Shown here: piece after piece, positions 32,675-42,481 of the stretch
How positions within the stretch are numbered: position 1 is the stretch's first letter
How the letters are laid out: every line of letters starts with the position of its first letter
NCBI GenBank assembly: GCA_013400115.1
Contig: VXBP01000359.1
Span: forward strand, 248,001-312,000
From: Rhinopomastus cyanomelas
Taxonomy: Eukaryota > Chordata > Aves > Bucerotiformes > Rhinopomastidae
Direction of reading: 5' to 3'
Length of the DNA: 64,000 nucleotides
Position numbers and translations under genes: made by a program
The notes under the pieces: generated by a model
The model's input: the letters and a program-made list of their open reading frames with translations, nothing else
What the model was told of the DNA's origin: nothing
Database searches by the model: none

Positions 32675-33105
32675 ATAGAATCGTAGAAGCATCAGGGCTT
32701 GTAAGGACCTCCAGGATCATCAAGTTCAGCTCTCATCTTGGCATCTCCCTAACCCCTAGACCATGGCCTCAAGTACTCCACCTAATCAGTTTTTAAACAC
32801 CTCCAGGAACAGTGACTCCACCACCTCCCCATGCAGCCTGTTCCAGTGCCCAACCACTGTCTCAGGAAAGAACTTCTAACTAAGATCCAATCTAAACCTC
32901 CCCTGATGCACCTTGTGGCCGTTTCCCCTCATGCTATCATTAGTAATTTTGGAGAAGAGACCAGAACCAACCTGGCTTGCAGCCTCCTTTTGGGTTGCTG
33001 TAGAGAGCAATGAGATCCCAAAGTCTCCTCTTCTCTAGACTAGATAACCCCAGTTCCCTCACCCACTCTGCATAGGGCCTGTTTTCTAGACCTCTAGACC
33101 ACCTT
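32675..33105 (-). mobile_element. CR1: CR1 LINE, 3' fragment (old, different subfamily), minus strand
   Basis: Reversed tail 'atagaatcgtagaagcatca', 'aggatcatcaagttcagctc', then 'gaccatggcctcaagtactc', 'ttttaaacacctccaggaac', 'agcctgttccagtgcccaac', 'cccaaagtctcctcttctct', 'ccccagttccctcacccact'. It carries the extra 'cctaacccctagaccatggc' block typical of a separate old CR1 subfamily (also seen at 2257-2640). Non-coding now. Confidence 0.94.
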
Positions 33106-35269
33106 TTCATTAGGTGAGGGCAGAGATAACAGAGCTTGGTGCAGGAATAAAGATGAGGATAGGTTGTTAGCTGGATATTTTTGAGTGTTTTAAGCATATG
33201 TGAATATTTTCTTAATCTCTGAGAAGCAGCACTTTTTATGGAAAGTTCACAATCTTTCAGGATCTGACTTTCAGCTGAAATCCAAGTGTGGTGACAGTTG
33301 CCACAGTAATGAGAGATGACAAATTTGGATACTGCACTTCTTAGTCTATGCTGAGCACTTTTTAAATTGCAATGTTTAAGGTAGGGAGATGAATAAGTGC
33401 CTATTATTTTAGTGCTTCAGATTTTTAAATGAAAAAAATCAAAATAAGATAATAGGTGATACCTATAACTGATTGGAGCATTGGGTGGAAACCCCAAGTC
33501 CTCTGTACAATCCAAAGATGGAAAGCTGAGGTAGTAACAGTCCTTTTTTCACCTTAAAACTTGATCACACCTTACCTTCAGTCTGTAGGTGGGATTAATT
33601 CCATGCGAGAATCATATTAACCACATAAGAACAGTGAATTTGGCTTCGGTTTTTTAACACTAGTTTGTGTTTTTGATAAAAAGTGCAGCAGAGTCGACTG
33701 CAACAGCTGCATGTGCACGATGCAGCCCAGTGAAAGGTTATCCACGTGTTTCCGGGGCTGTGGCGCTGACACCGCTTCACTGCAGCCGGATGCACTGATA
33801 CCCTCTGGGCTGTTTCAGCATTTGGCACCCCAGGCTAGTGACCCTCTTGTCTCCAGAAGGCTATGAAGTATTTCCTTCGTGTAAGGCTCCACATTTATTC
33901 TGTCTCTGGCTCTAATGACTCTTCTAGGGCTGTCTGGGCTGTACACAGAGTGTGCCCAAAGATTTCAGGACTGTGGCACTTGGACACAGGTTGGGGGAAG
34001 AGGTTTTGGTGCCCAGATTGCTGCCCTACAACCATCGATGGCGTGTTAAAACACTGCTTGATGCTTCACTGCCTCTGATCTAGTTCAGACTGAAATGCAA
34101 ATACCAGAACAAACCCAGCATATCCTAGATTAAGGAAATCACTGCCTAGGCTTCACTGGTGCAGACTTGTCCCTTGTAGAAATGCCCCTGAGTGGCAAAG
34201 TCAAAACGGATGCAATTCCCTTTAAATCAGTGCTGTGCAAACACAAAACCCTTGTGCTGCCTCCTTTCCTAGAGCCTCAGCAAAGCAGATGGTGCAGCCC
34301 TGCCAGTGAGCGCTGCACATCCCAGGTGATATTTCAGCAAGAAAGATCTGCTAGTCAAGAACAGTCTCTCTCCAGTCTGTGGGGAAGAAATTTATAGAGC
34401 AGGGCGTTATGGGGCTGCTGATTTCTGAAACAGAAGATGGCCTTTTTTATTTATTCGTTTGGGATTTTGGTTTTATAGCTCTGCTCGCTGGTTCATCTCG
34501 GTGTCTTTCACTGGAGCTGAGGCTCTGGAGCCAGACACGCTTGCTGAATAAGATTGGTTCATTTATATTTGCTTTTAGTTTTAATATTTGCGATGGCACT
34601 GAGATTTCTCTTCTTAAGAAAAAGAAAAAAAAAACCCCATACATATTCCTTTCTGCTGATTTACTTCTGACTTGTGCTGTCATAAGGATCCTCCCAGGAC
34701 GTTTGTTGTTCACTCAGTAATTTAAACTTTGTGAATTTCTTTCAACTTTGTTTAAGTTAAATCCCAGTGTATTTCCCTTTGAATAATTTTTGTATTTTTG
34801 TACTCAATCCCTGAAAAATGGTTTCTGCACTTGTTTGTTTGTTTGTTTGTTTGCTGCTATCTTTTTCCTGCTCTGGACAGTTTTCCACCTCTCGCTAACA
34901 GCCCTCTGGTCAGGTGTCCTTGGAGAAAAAGCTTGTAAAACCTTCTTACTGGAATACTTTTGAATTTTGGAAGCACACTAGTAGATGTGAGATGTGAGCG
35001 TTCTGGGGAACGCGTGCTGCAGGAGGCACCTGAGCACGCACCGTTCCCAAGACCATTTTCCTGGTCCTTGATGCTGCGGTCTCCACTTAGCGTACCTACA
35101 CCTGTGGGAAATGCTTTGTAAACACTCTGTTAGCATTTGGGTCACGTAGGTGATAAACAGGTTTGAAAGCAGAAGGGAAAAAAAACTGCAGAATGAGCTC
35201 CTCTAAGATGCTTGAAAGCCTGTGGTCAGGACAGGTCCTTTCTTCCTGCTGTAGAATGGTGCAAGAATT
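33106..35269. other. Unique non-coding DNA
   Basis: No exon or repeat family recognised. A (TTGT)n stretch lies at 34831-34853 and an A-rich run at ~34617-34634. Confidence 0.5.
34831..34853 (+). repeat. (TTGT)n microsatellite
   Basis: A perfect tract of about six TTGT units, 23 bases long. Confidence 0.9.
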
Positions 35270-35350
35270 CACTTGGTGGCCAAGCAGTTAGGGCAATGGA
35301 TTCGAAATCTATGGGGTCTCCCTGGGCAGGTTCCCATCCTGCTGACTATA
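35270..35350 (+). pseudogene. tRNA-Ser(CGA)-like pseudogene at the 5' edge of a CR1
   Basis: About 80 bases align along a serine tRNA. There is a D-arm 'ggccaagcagttagggca'; an anticodon arm 'atggattcgaaatctat' with an intact 5-bp stem and loop TTCGAAA giving anticodon CGA; a long variable arm 'ggggtctccctgg' as in class II (Ser) tRNAs; and a perfect T-stem GCAGG/CCTGC. Faults: the T-loop is TTCCCAT instead of TTCGAAT (box B damaged), box A is altered (CAAGCAG for CGAGTGG), the acceptor strands (cacttgg / tgactat) do not pair, and no CCA follows. A CR1 fragment starts ~12 bases downstream in the same orientation. Confidence 0.7.
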
Positions 35351-35361
35351 GGATTCTTCTT

Positions 35362-35846
35362 AGGCTGGCTGAGGGGAGCCCTTATTGCTGTCTACAACTA
35401 CTTGAAACGTCAGAGTGAAGGGTTCAGTAAACCTCTTCTCCTGATCACAAGAGATAAGACCAGAGGAAAAGGCTACATGTTGTGTCAGGGAGGTTTAGGC
35501 TGGGTATTAGGAAGAATTTCTTGACTGAGAGGGTCATTGGGCAGTGGAACAGGTTGCCCAGGGCAGTGATGGAGTCCCCGTGACTGGAGAGGTTTAAGTA
35601 ACTTGTTGATCATTTAAAACCTGCCTGGATATGCCCCTGTGTGACTTGGTCTAGGTGATCCTGCTCTGACAGAGGGATTGGACTAGATGATCTTTCAAGG
35701 CCCTTTCCAATCTGTAATGTTCTGTGATTCTATGGTCCTGTGATCTGGTAATTAAGGACAGGGTTTATTAGTGACCTGGCAGTTCTGGGTTAAAGGTTGG
35801 ACTTGACGATCTTAAAGATCTCTTCTAACCAAAGAGATTCTGTAAC
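35362..35846 (+). mobile_element. CR1: CR1 LINE, 3' fragment (old), split by a younger CR1
   Basis: Left part 35362-35610: 'ggctgaggggagcccttatt', 'gctgtctacaactacttgaa', 'gataagaccagaggaaaagg', 'ggaggtttaggctgggtatt', 'gtggaacaggttgcccaggg', 'ggtttaagtaacttgttgat'. It resumes at 35745 with 'ggacagggtttattagtgac', 'ctggcagttctgggttaaag', 'gttggacttgacgatcttaa' and the tail 'agagattctgtaa'. The two parts join into one CR1 end when the nested copy is removed. A tRNA-Ser-like sequence precedes it directly. Confidence 0.93.
35611..35744 (+). mobile_element. CR1: Young CR1 3' tip nested in an older CR1
   Basis: About 134 bases: 'taaaacctgcctggatatgc', 'gtgacttggtctaggtgatc', 'agagggattggactagatga', 'tctttcaaggccctttccaa', tail 'gttctgtgattctatggtcc'. 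It has the same orientation as its host. 'tgat' occurs at both edges (…gttgat|cattt… and …cctgtgat|ctgg…), which could be a 4-base target duplication or chance. Confidence 0.93.
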
Positions 35847-38160
35847 GTGAGGATGCCAACAGTGAGCTTCAAAATGTGTCTTAAGGCAGTTATTACAAGA
35901 CAATCTAATGAGATAATTTACCTATTAAATTGTTTCCATTAATAAAATCTTGCAGCTGGTCTGGCACAGCCAGATGTACATTGTAAGTAAGTGAAGAGAC
36001 CCAAATTAACTTTGTCTGCCAGTTGCTCAGTTTTTTCTCCTTTGTCTCTGGGTTATGAGAGGATGGAGAGGGAGCTCCCTCCCCTGCTTTGCCCAGTTAG
36101 TATGGTATTACTGGTACAACAGGGACCACAGTACTGCGTGTGTGATGGGAAAGGTCATGACATCCTTCCATGTCATTCATCATGTTTTAGGTGAGCTGGT
36201 ATAAGCTCACACTAAATCTTGTCATCTTTGGTAGAACCACCATAATGAAAGAAACAAGAGAAAATATTTTATAGAAATTAGTAGTTTCTTACAATTCTTT
36301 CAGGGGTTTATCCTCTGTGGATGTAATCCAAGACCTTCTTTGATAGTTATCTCTGTGTGTTGGAAAACAACACCCACGTGGTGAAAATAGTGTCTCCCCA
36401 AAGCTCGGCAAGGTTGGAAAAAACAATGGGGAACCTCAGAGTGATGGCTTCATGCCAAGCTTTTGTAACGTGGATGCAGTACAAATACAGAATCTGTACA
36501 ACAGATATGAAAAGATATCTGTTGAGCTTCTATTGATATGAAGCATCAAATAAGAGTAACTGAGATAAGAGACATAAGCTGGTTTGAATAAGAACATTTT
36601 TTGTTTCATTTCTTGAGTTTCTTGTCTTTCCTCTGTGTACAGGAAGCCCAAGGTTTAGATAGGAGATCATCTGGGAAATAAGGAGTGAGGCATTGATTTG
36701 GTTTGGGTATCTTGATGCTAACTTTGTAAATGAAGTGGTAGAGATCACTCCAGTGATATCAGGAAGTATTGTGAAATGTTTTTTCCTAAAGCAAGTTTTA
36801 GAAACTCTCTCTCTTAGTAGAATTAAATAGTTTTAAAGTAGAAACCACAAGAAATGCAGTTTACTATTAAATCATATCTGTTTTATCAATTAAGCACATC
36901 CTCCATATTGCAAGGCTACCCAGGGCTGCTCGCGTTACCATCTGGATTTGCGCTCAGAAGTGAAATAGCAGGTTCCTCATTGCCTTGATATGAACTGGAT
37001 GCACTGAGATGTGCAGAATCTCTATCCTTATTATTGCCAATTCAGTTTAATTACATAGATATTAAATGGTGGGGAGGGGGGATATATTGTGTTTAGATTC
37101 ACCCCAAAATACAGGAAGGTGTCCATGATCATAAGTAGTAACGCGCGTATCCCCAGAGCTGCCGACTGCGGTTGGCACCCTGCGATGCCTGCAGAGGTTT
37201 CTTCTGTAGAAAGCATTAGTTGGCTGCGTTCGTAGCTCCAAAATTAGAGTTGTCAAGCCTAAAGGTACCCAAAAAGCAGAAAGGTGTGTTTGACATACGC
37301 CGAGATCACTATCTGACCCTTCCCATCAATAAAAAGCACAAACCCCAGGCTCCACGACTACATTTTTCGCAAGTCTTCTTAGCTTTGCCATCTGTGCTGC
37401 CAACTGTTCTTCTCCTGGATGGCGTCTGCCTGAAGACGCGCTAAGCAGGTGTGGCACATGTTTGGCTCGTTCCTGCTTTGCATGTGTAATGTAATTATGT
37501 TTGACAGACTTGGTTTGATTGAGAGAAAACTATGAATTGGATTAAATGTTTTTTGTTTAGACTTTATTAGCTAAAGATGCCATTGCATAATTAATTTGTG
37601 AATAAGCAGCAATCTTGCAAATGAGGCAGTGAATCAAAAACACAGGAAGACATTATAGCCTCTTCTCAGGATGAGTTTACACATTTCTTATTTGTAATAT
37701 TCATTAAAAATACATAAAGGAAGGTTAACAAAACACTGCAACAAAGAACCACAAACAAACCAGCCAGCCACAGAAGCCTTCATATATGCATAAGTCAAAA
37801 ACCTGAAAGCGAGCCAACTCAACACCCTGAGCCTGTGCTAGACGCTAAATGCTTAATGATATTTGAGTTCTATCCCCTGATGCTTTCTGTTCAACCCCGA
37901 TGCTTTGGAGCAAGAATGACCGTAATGTAAAAAAAAAATTAATCTTTTTTAACTTAGGGAAATTTTCTGTTGAACCTCATAAGTTTTTCCTCAGACAAGA
38001 GACTGCTATTTCCATTTTAGGGGTGAAAAGTGGATGTTTTTATTCCTGTGTTTCAAGATATTTGCATCTGTTTCTACTTCATGTTCAGGTCATAAAAATC
38101 ATGAAACCCTACAAACCAGCTAAAGAGTGAGCAGATCTACGTCTGTAGATGCAGAAGTGT

Positions 38161-38216
38161 AGGTGTAGAAGTAAGTGTGTGTAGGTGTAGAACTAAGTGT
38201 GTGTAGGCGTACATCT
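38161..38216 (+). repeat. 22-bp tandem repeat, ~2.5 copies
   Basis: Units at 38161-38182 and 38183-38204 differ at one base (aggtgtagaagtaagtgtg.. versus ..aactaagtgtg..). A third, partial and diverged unit begins aggcgtacatct. The preceding 'tgtagatgcagaagtgt' is a weaker relative. Confidence 0.85.
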
Positions 38217-39724
38217 GTAGGATGCAGCAATTTGGTTTAGGAGACACTCTTTTGCAAGTTGCTTCACTTCTTGTAGGCCTTCCTACATCTTACCTCAAGC
38301 AAGGACAGAGCATAAGCCTGACCTTAACTGCGGGTAGGGAGCCCTGGTGAGGCTGCACAAGGACAAGAAGGTCTTTCAGTGCCCCTACAGCCCTCACACC
38401 TATCAGAACATTTGAGATAAATCTGCTACACATCAATTTCTCTCTCTTAATTTCTTGTTAGCTAATGTTTATCTCTGAGTACATCTCCTCGTCCCAGGTA
38501 GTGTCACTATCATGCACACTTCAGACATCCCCTTTGGGTGCAATACAGCAGCTTATCTCAGTTCAGCAGAAATAAATGCATGCAGCTCAGATATGCAAGG
38601 ACACTCTCACTGTAGGGTACCAAAGAGGTAGGTTTTACTTGAACCACCAGCACCAGGTTACAGTGGCAGTGTCCTAAGGTGCTCCTTGAAAACAGGAAGG
38701 CTGCATCGTGAGGTTTCTCATTTTCTTCTTTTCCTTTGTATTCCACAGTAGTAAAGAGAATGCTCACAGGTATTTGTCATTTATTTGGGTTTTGTATTGC
38801 AGTAGAATAAATAATTTACAATTGTGACTAGTGCTGAGTTACTAACGTTTTAGCAGTAGGTCCTAGCAAAAGTTCATACCACCAGCAACCTTCAAGTGCA
38901 ACCATAAGGCAAATGTAAAAGTTAGTGAAGTTTAAAAATTAAATTACTTTGCCAACAAGAACTCACCAGCTTGTAATGATGTATTTAATTAAGCTTTTAT
39001 TTTAGTCAAACACATTCCTTTATGCCAGCACGTGAGAGTAAAAGTCACCAGTGTCCAGCATACTGGGTGGAACAGTAGGTTTTCTTCCTCTAACTATCAC
39101 GCTCGAACACACCTTCTTTGTCAAAGGAATGAAACAGGAAGGTTGGAGAAGTTTTGGTAGGTTTAGCTATTTAACCTCTTCCTGCTGTCCCTTTTGCACT
39201 TGTATGTGATGCATTGTGCTGCTCCTGCTTCCCGGCAGCGCTTCTCTCAAGAGTAGTAAGCACAATGTGACAGGACAGAAAATTGATGCAGGGTCATTTA
39301 GTAAAAGTTTTTCTTTCTTCAAATGAAGTTACATCCTGTCCTTTGCCAAGGGTTTATGGAGCGGGAAGATGGCTGATCTCCATTTTTACTCTAATTCTTT
39401 GGCCACTGCCTTCAGTCAGGTACTTACGTTCTTCCTGTGCAGCACTGAGCCTTGAATGGTCATGCAGATCTATTGCTTTTGCTACTCCAGATTATGGGGT
39501 TTTTTCCTTTATGTCTGACATAAAATTTCCTGCCAATTTCCAGCCATCTTGCATCTTTCAGAAAAGCTGCTCAGAACATTTAGTCCTATGAAAGTGCTGT
39601 TGATGTGTCTCAATACGTTTTCTCAGGAGCTCCATAATGCTTATACACAGTTTCCACCTTTATGATTTTTATTACAGAATTCCCCTCCTTTTGTTGTTTG
39701 AGTTTTGATTGACTCCATTGCTTT

Positions 39725-39982
39725 TCAAAACCCCCAGCCTTCCTCAATTTTATTTACTTCAGTCTCAAAGGAAGCCGTGGAAGCTTGAAGGTTATCAATT
39801 TTTAAATTAAGAGATTGAAGAAGTTCTTTTACCAAAGTGTCTTGCAAAGTGTTTGAAGTTGGAGAGGTTGTGCTAGGATGGAGGGTGATGTGTCTGCAGG
39901 AAGCTCTCAGTTGACCCACCATGCAGCAGCTTTTCTGTAACCCACGTACTTCATCTGAGCACCTTCTGGCATGGTTTTTTAT
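39725..39982 (-). other. Unrecognised open frame, weakly protein-like
   Basis: On the minus strand 86 codons are open after a TAA; the first ATG gives 65 residues starting MVGQLRASCRHITLHP. The C-terminal half ('TLVKELLQSLNLKIDNLQAS') looks amphipathic and helical. The frame ends EEGWGF and an AATAAA lies about 50 bases beyond the stop. I do not recognise the family. It could be a terminal exon, a fragment of a processed pseudogene, or chance; no clear polypyrimidine/AG acceptor lies upstream. Low confidence. Confidence 0.15.
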
Positions 39983-41903
39983 TTATTACCTGTCTCAAAC
40001 CATGTGGAGACAGTCTCCTCAAGTGTTTGAGACAGTTATCAACAGGGTTTCAAAGACAGTGGTTGGTTTCTAGGCTTATGAGTGTCTAATAGGAGTGGTG
40101 GCCTTTGCAGCAAACCCTACAAATGATTTGTGTTCTGAGAGGGCTGCTTGAACCCACTGTGGTGAGCTTGTGCTCTCTGTCAGGATGCTCCATACAAAGC
40201 TCTCTCTGGGGTCTTAATGGAGCACAGGACACACGGGGCTCTTGCCTCCTCAACTGCTTCACAAGTGTCCAAAAGCAAAGTGGGAGGAGAAAAGGAGTCT
40301 CAAAACAGCTGCTGGGAGTCCAGTGAGAGAGAAATGCCTTTGCTAATAGAGTTTACCAGCACACAAACTTGGTTAAAGCAAAGCAGACCAAGGTGTCTCT
40401 TCCTCCCCATGCTGAAAAAAAGTCTGCTGGGATTGCAGTGCACTCAGATAACAAGTGGTTATTTCCCTCCCTTTACTTCTTTCTCTTTTGGGTTTGAACC
40501 AGGATCCATTCTCCTATCTCTCACCTTAATTTTGCATGTTTCTTTCATCAACACAAAGTCCTTGGTCTAGAGAAGCTCTTAGGGCTCTGGCCTTCTTAAG
40601 TAGCCAGATGTGGCAGTTCAGTAAAGCCCAGCATCCCTCTGAGCAGCTCAGTTTTCCAATGTTAACCGGGGATTTAATCCCCCTTGGACGCTGTATGCTC
40701 TTACTTTTCATAGATTTGGTTGTGTAGTGTTGGTAGAGACTGGCAAAGATGTGGGAAGTACTTTGTGGTGTGGCTGGGGCAGGCAGAAAAGGCATGAGTG
40801 AGATGGCAGTGGAGGGGACACAGCATGTTTCACATTCAGCTTTGACAGAGCAGATGTACCATCAATACTAAAGACTTCTGAGATGTGACATGTCATTTGT
40901 ATTTTTACTTTTCATTCCTGGTGAATAATCACAATAATGTGTCTTAAAGTTTTCCATTAAAATGATGGATCTAGAGCAATGTGCTCTTGTAATTAGTGGG
41001 GGTTTTAAAAATCCTTATAACCTCTATGATGTCTTAAATAATTTCACCTGTTTCTTTGCCCACTCAACTCTTTTGGATCAAAGTGGAATTAATTACTGCT
41101 AAAAGCAGCCTAAGCAAAATTAGTCATCTGTGTGTTTTACAGCAGGTATTGTCTTCTAAGGTTCTTTGATTCTGCAGGTTTTTTGTCACTCAGGGCTGCA
41201 AGGGAAGTCTCTTCCATCTGGCACCAAACACCACTGAGCTCCACAGGCAGCATTTACCTCCTTATGCATAATGTTATCAAGCTTTAGACCATGCCAGTGA
41301 TTTCCGTATTAAATGCACCTCTCATGACTTAGGATATTGCATGTGACCAAAAAAATGAGCTATGAAAATTAAATATCTAGTTTATTTACTGGCGAGAGTA
41401 ACTCTGAGAACCTTGTGAAGCTGTTAACATGATAGAAGTTCACTTTTTCCTTTGAAGTAACTTATTCAAATCATGCTGTAGGCTGGAATTTTCAAAGCAG
41501 CACAGTAAAGTCAGATACCAGGCTCTCACTGAGTTTCAGTGGGGCGGTCTAGAGAACCAAATTTAAGAATATTCTTGGCGAAAAGGAGATTCAGTAGGTC
41601 TAGAGGGAATAAGTCTGGCAGTTTCTGAACTTTCTTTTAAAAGAGAAGAAGAAATGTATTAGTTCATGTTCTTTTTTGTGCATCTTAATCATCTTTCCCA
41701 TTTTAGCAACACTAAAAAACGGTCCCAAGTTGGTTTTGCATGTCTTCTCATTTTTTTTAACTTGAAAAGGATTTGGCTTTGCAATACCTAAGCATTTTAA
41801 CACACGTGACAATGAGATTTCTGGGCATAACACATCATGCTGAGAAGTGCCAGGTTCTAACTGCATTAACTGGTATCTGCTGTAGCTTTCCTGTCTCTGA
41901 GAC

Positions 41904-42012
41904 TGAACCTTTGTATTGGTTGCCCATGAGAGTCATGGCTGCTCCATCCCCGGAAGTGTTCAAGGCCAGATTAGATGGGGCTCTGGGCAACCTTGTCCAG
42001 TGAGAGGTGTCC
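41904..42012 (+). mobile_element. CR1: CR1 LINE, 3' fragment (old)
   Basis: Worn CR1 end: 'ttgcccatgagagtcatggc', 'tccatccccggaagtgttca', 'aggccagattagatggggct', 'ctgggcaaccttgtccagtg', 'agaggtgtccc'. The octamer tail is lost. Its end lies ~20 bases from the reversed tail at 42033-42085, another tail-to-tail arrangement. Confidence 0.87.
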
Positions 42013-42032
42013 CTTGGTGGTTAAACACAGGA

Positions 42033-42085
42033 GGATCAGAGAGTCCTCTAGGCTGGAAGGGACCTCTCAAGGTCATCTAGTCCAC
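42033..42085 (-). mobile_element. CR1: CR1 LINE, 3' tip, minus strand
   Basis: About 50 bases of reversed CR1 end: 'gatcagagagtcctctaggc', 'tggaagggacctctcaaggt', 'catctagtcca'. It has the same orientation as the ORF1/ORF2 body that starts ~55 bases to the right, so it may be the tail of that element after loss of most of ORF2. Confidence 0.8.
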
Positions 42086-42139
42086 GATGTCTCGATACTG
42101 TCACGATCTCTCATTCTTACCCGTAAACTCTACTTTCTT

Positions 42140-42292
42140 ATGGCTGTCATAGCTTTCCTGCAGCACAGCAGCTTCCAGTTCCTCTTGTCTGTGGCCTGTG
42201 CTGCATGCATCTGTGTAAAGGCTCTTCAGCTGGGCTGCTGGTTGTGTCATCCTCCCAGAAGGACACCCCTTTACTTCTCTAACATGTTTCAC
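42140..42292 (-). pseudogene. CR1 ORF2 N-terminal scrap
   Basis: The peptide 'LKSLYTDACSTGHRQEELEA' followed by 'AVLQESYD' matches the first residues of the CR1 endonuclease (family form: ...YTNARSMGNKQEELEA...QESYDIVAITE). The match stops after 'SYD', before the catalytic TETW motif. Only about 35 codons remain. Confidence 0.8.
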
Positions 42293-42481
42293 GACCTCTA
42301 CCTGTTGGTTCCTGCTTCCTCAGAAGCCCCTGGTTCATCGATGTTTGGCTTTGCACGTACTGCAGCTTCTGTGTCACGTTTCTGTGCAACAAGTCACCCC
42401 TTTCCTCTAGCCCTGGTGAATCATCCTGCCTTTTTAGACAGGTAATCTCCATATTATTAACATCCCTTTCCCCCTTCCTAT

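Larger units (their letters stand above)
35847..41903. other. Long unique non-coding stretch
   Basis: Six kilobases with no CR1, which is notable in this CR1-rich window. It contains a short 22-bp tandem repeat (38161-38216), an unrecognised minus-strand frame at 39725-39982, and AT-rich TAATTA-containing sequence around 37480-37640 that resembles a conserved non-coding element by composition only. No exon recognised. Confidence 0.45.

Noticed and set aside
34617..34634. A-rich run as the poly(A) tail of a processed pseudogene
   Set aside because: No retrocopy-like coding sequence or target duplication upstream.
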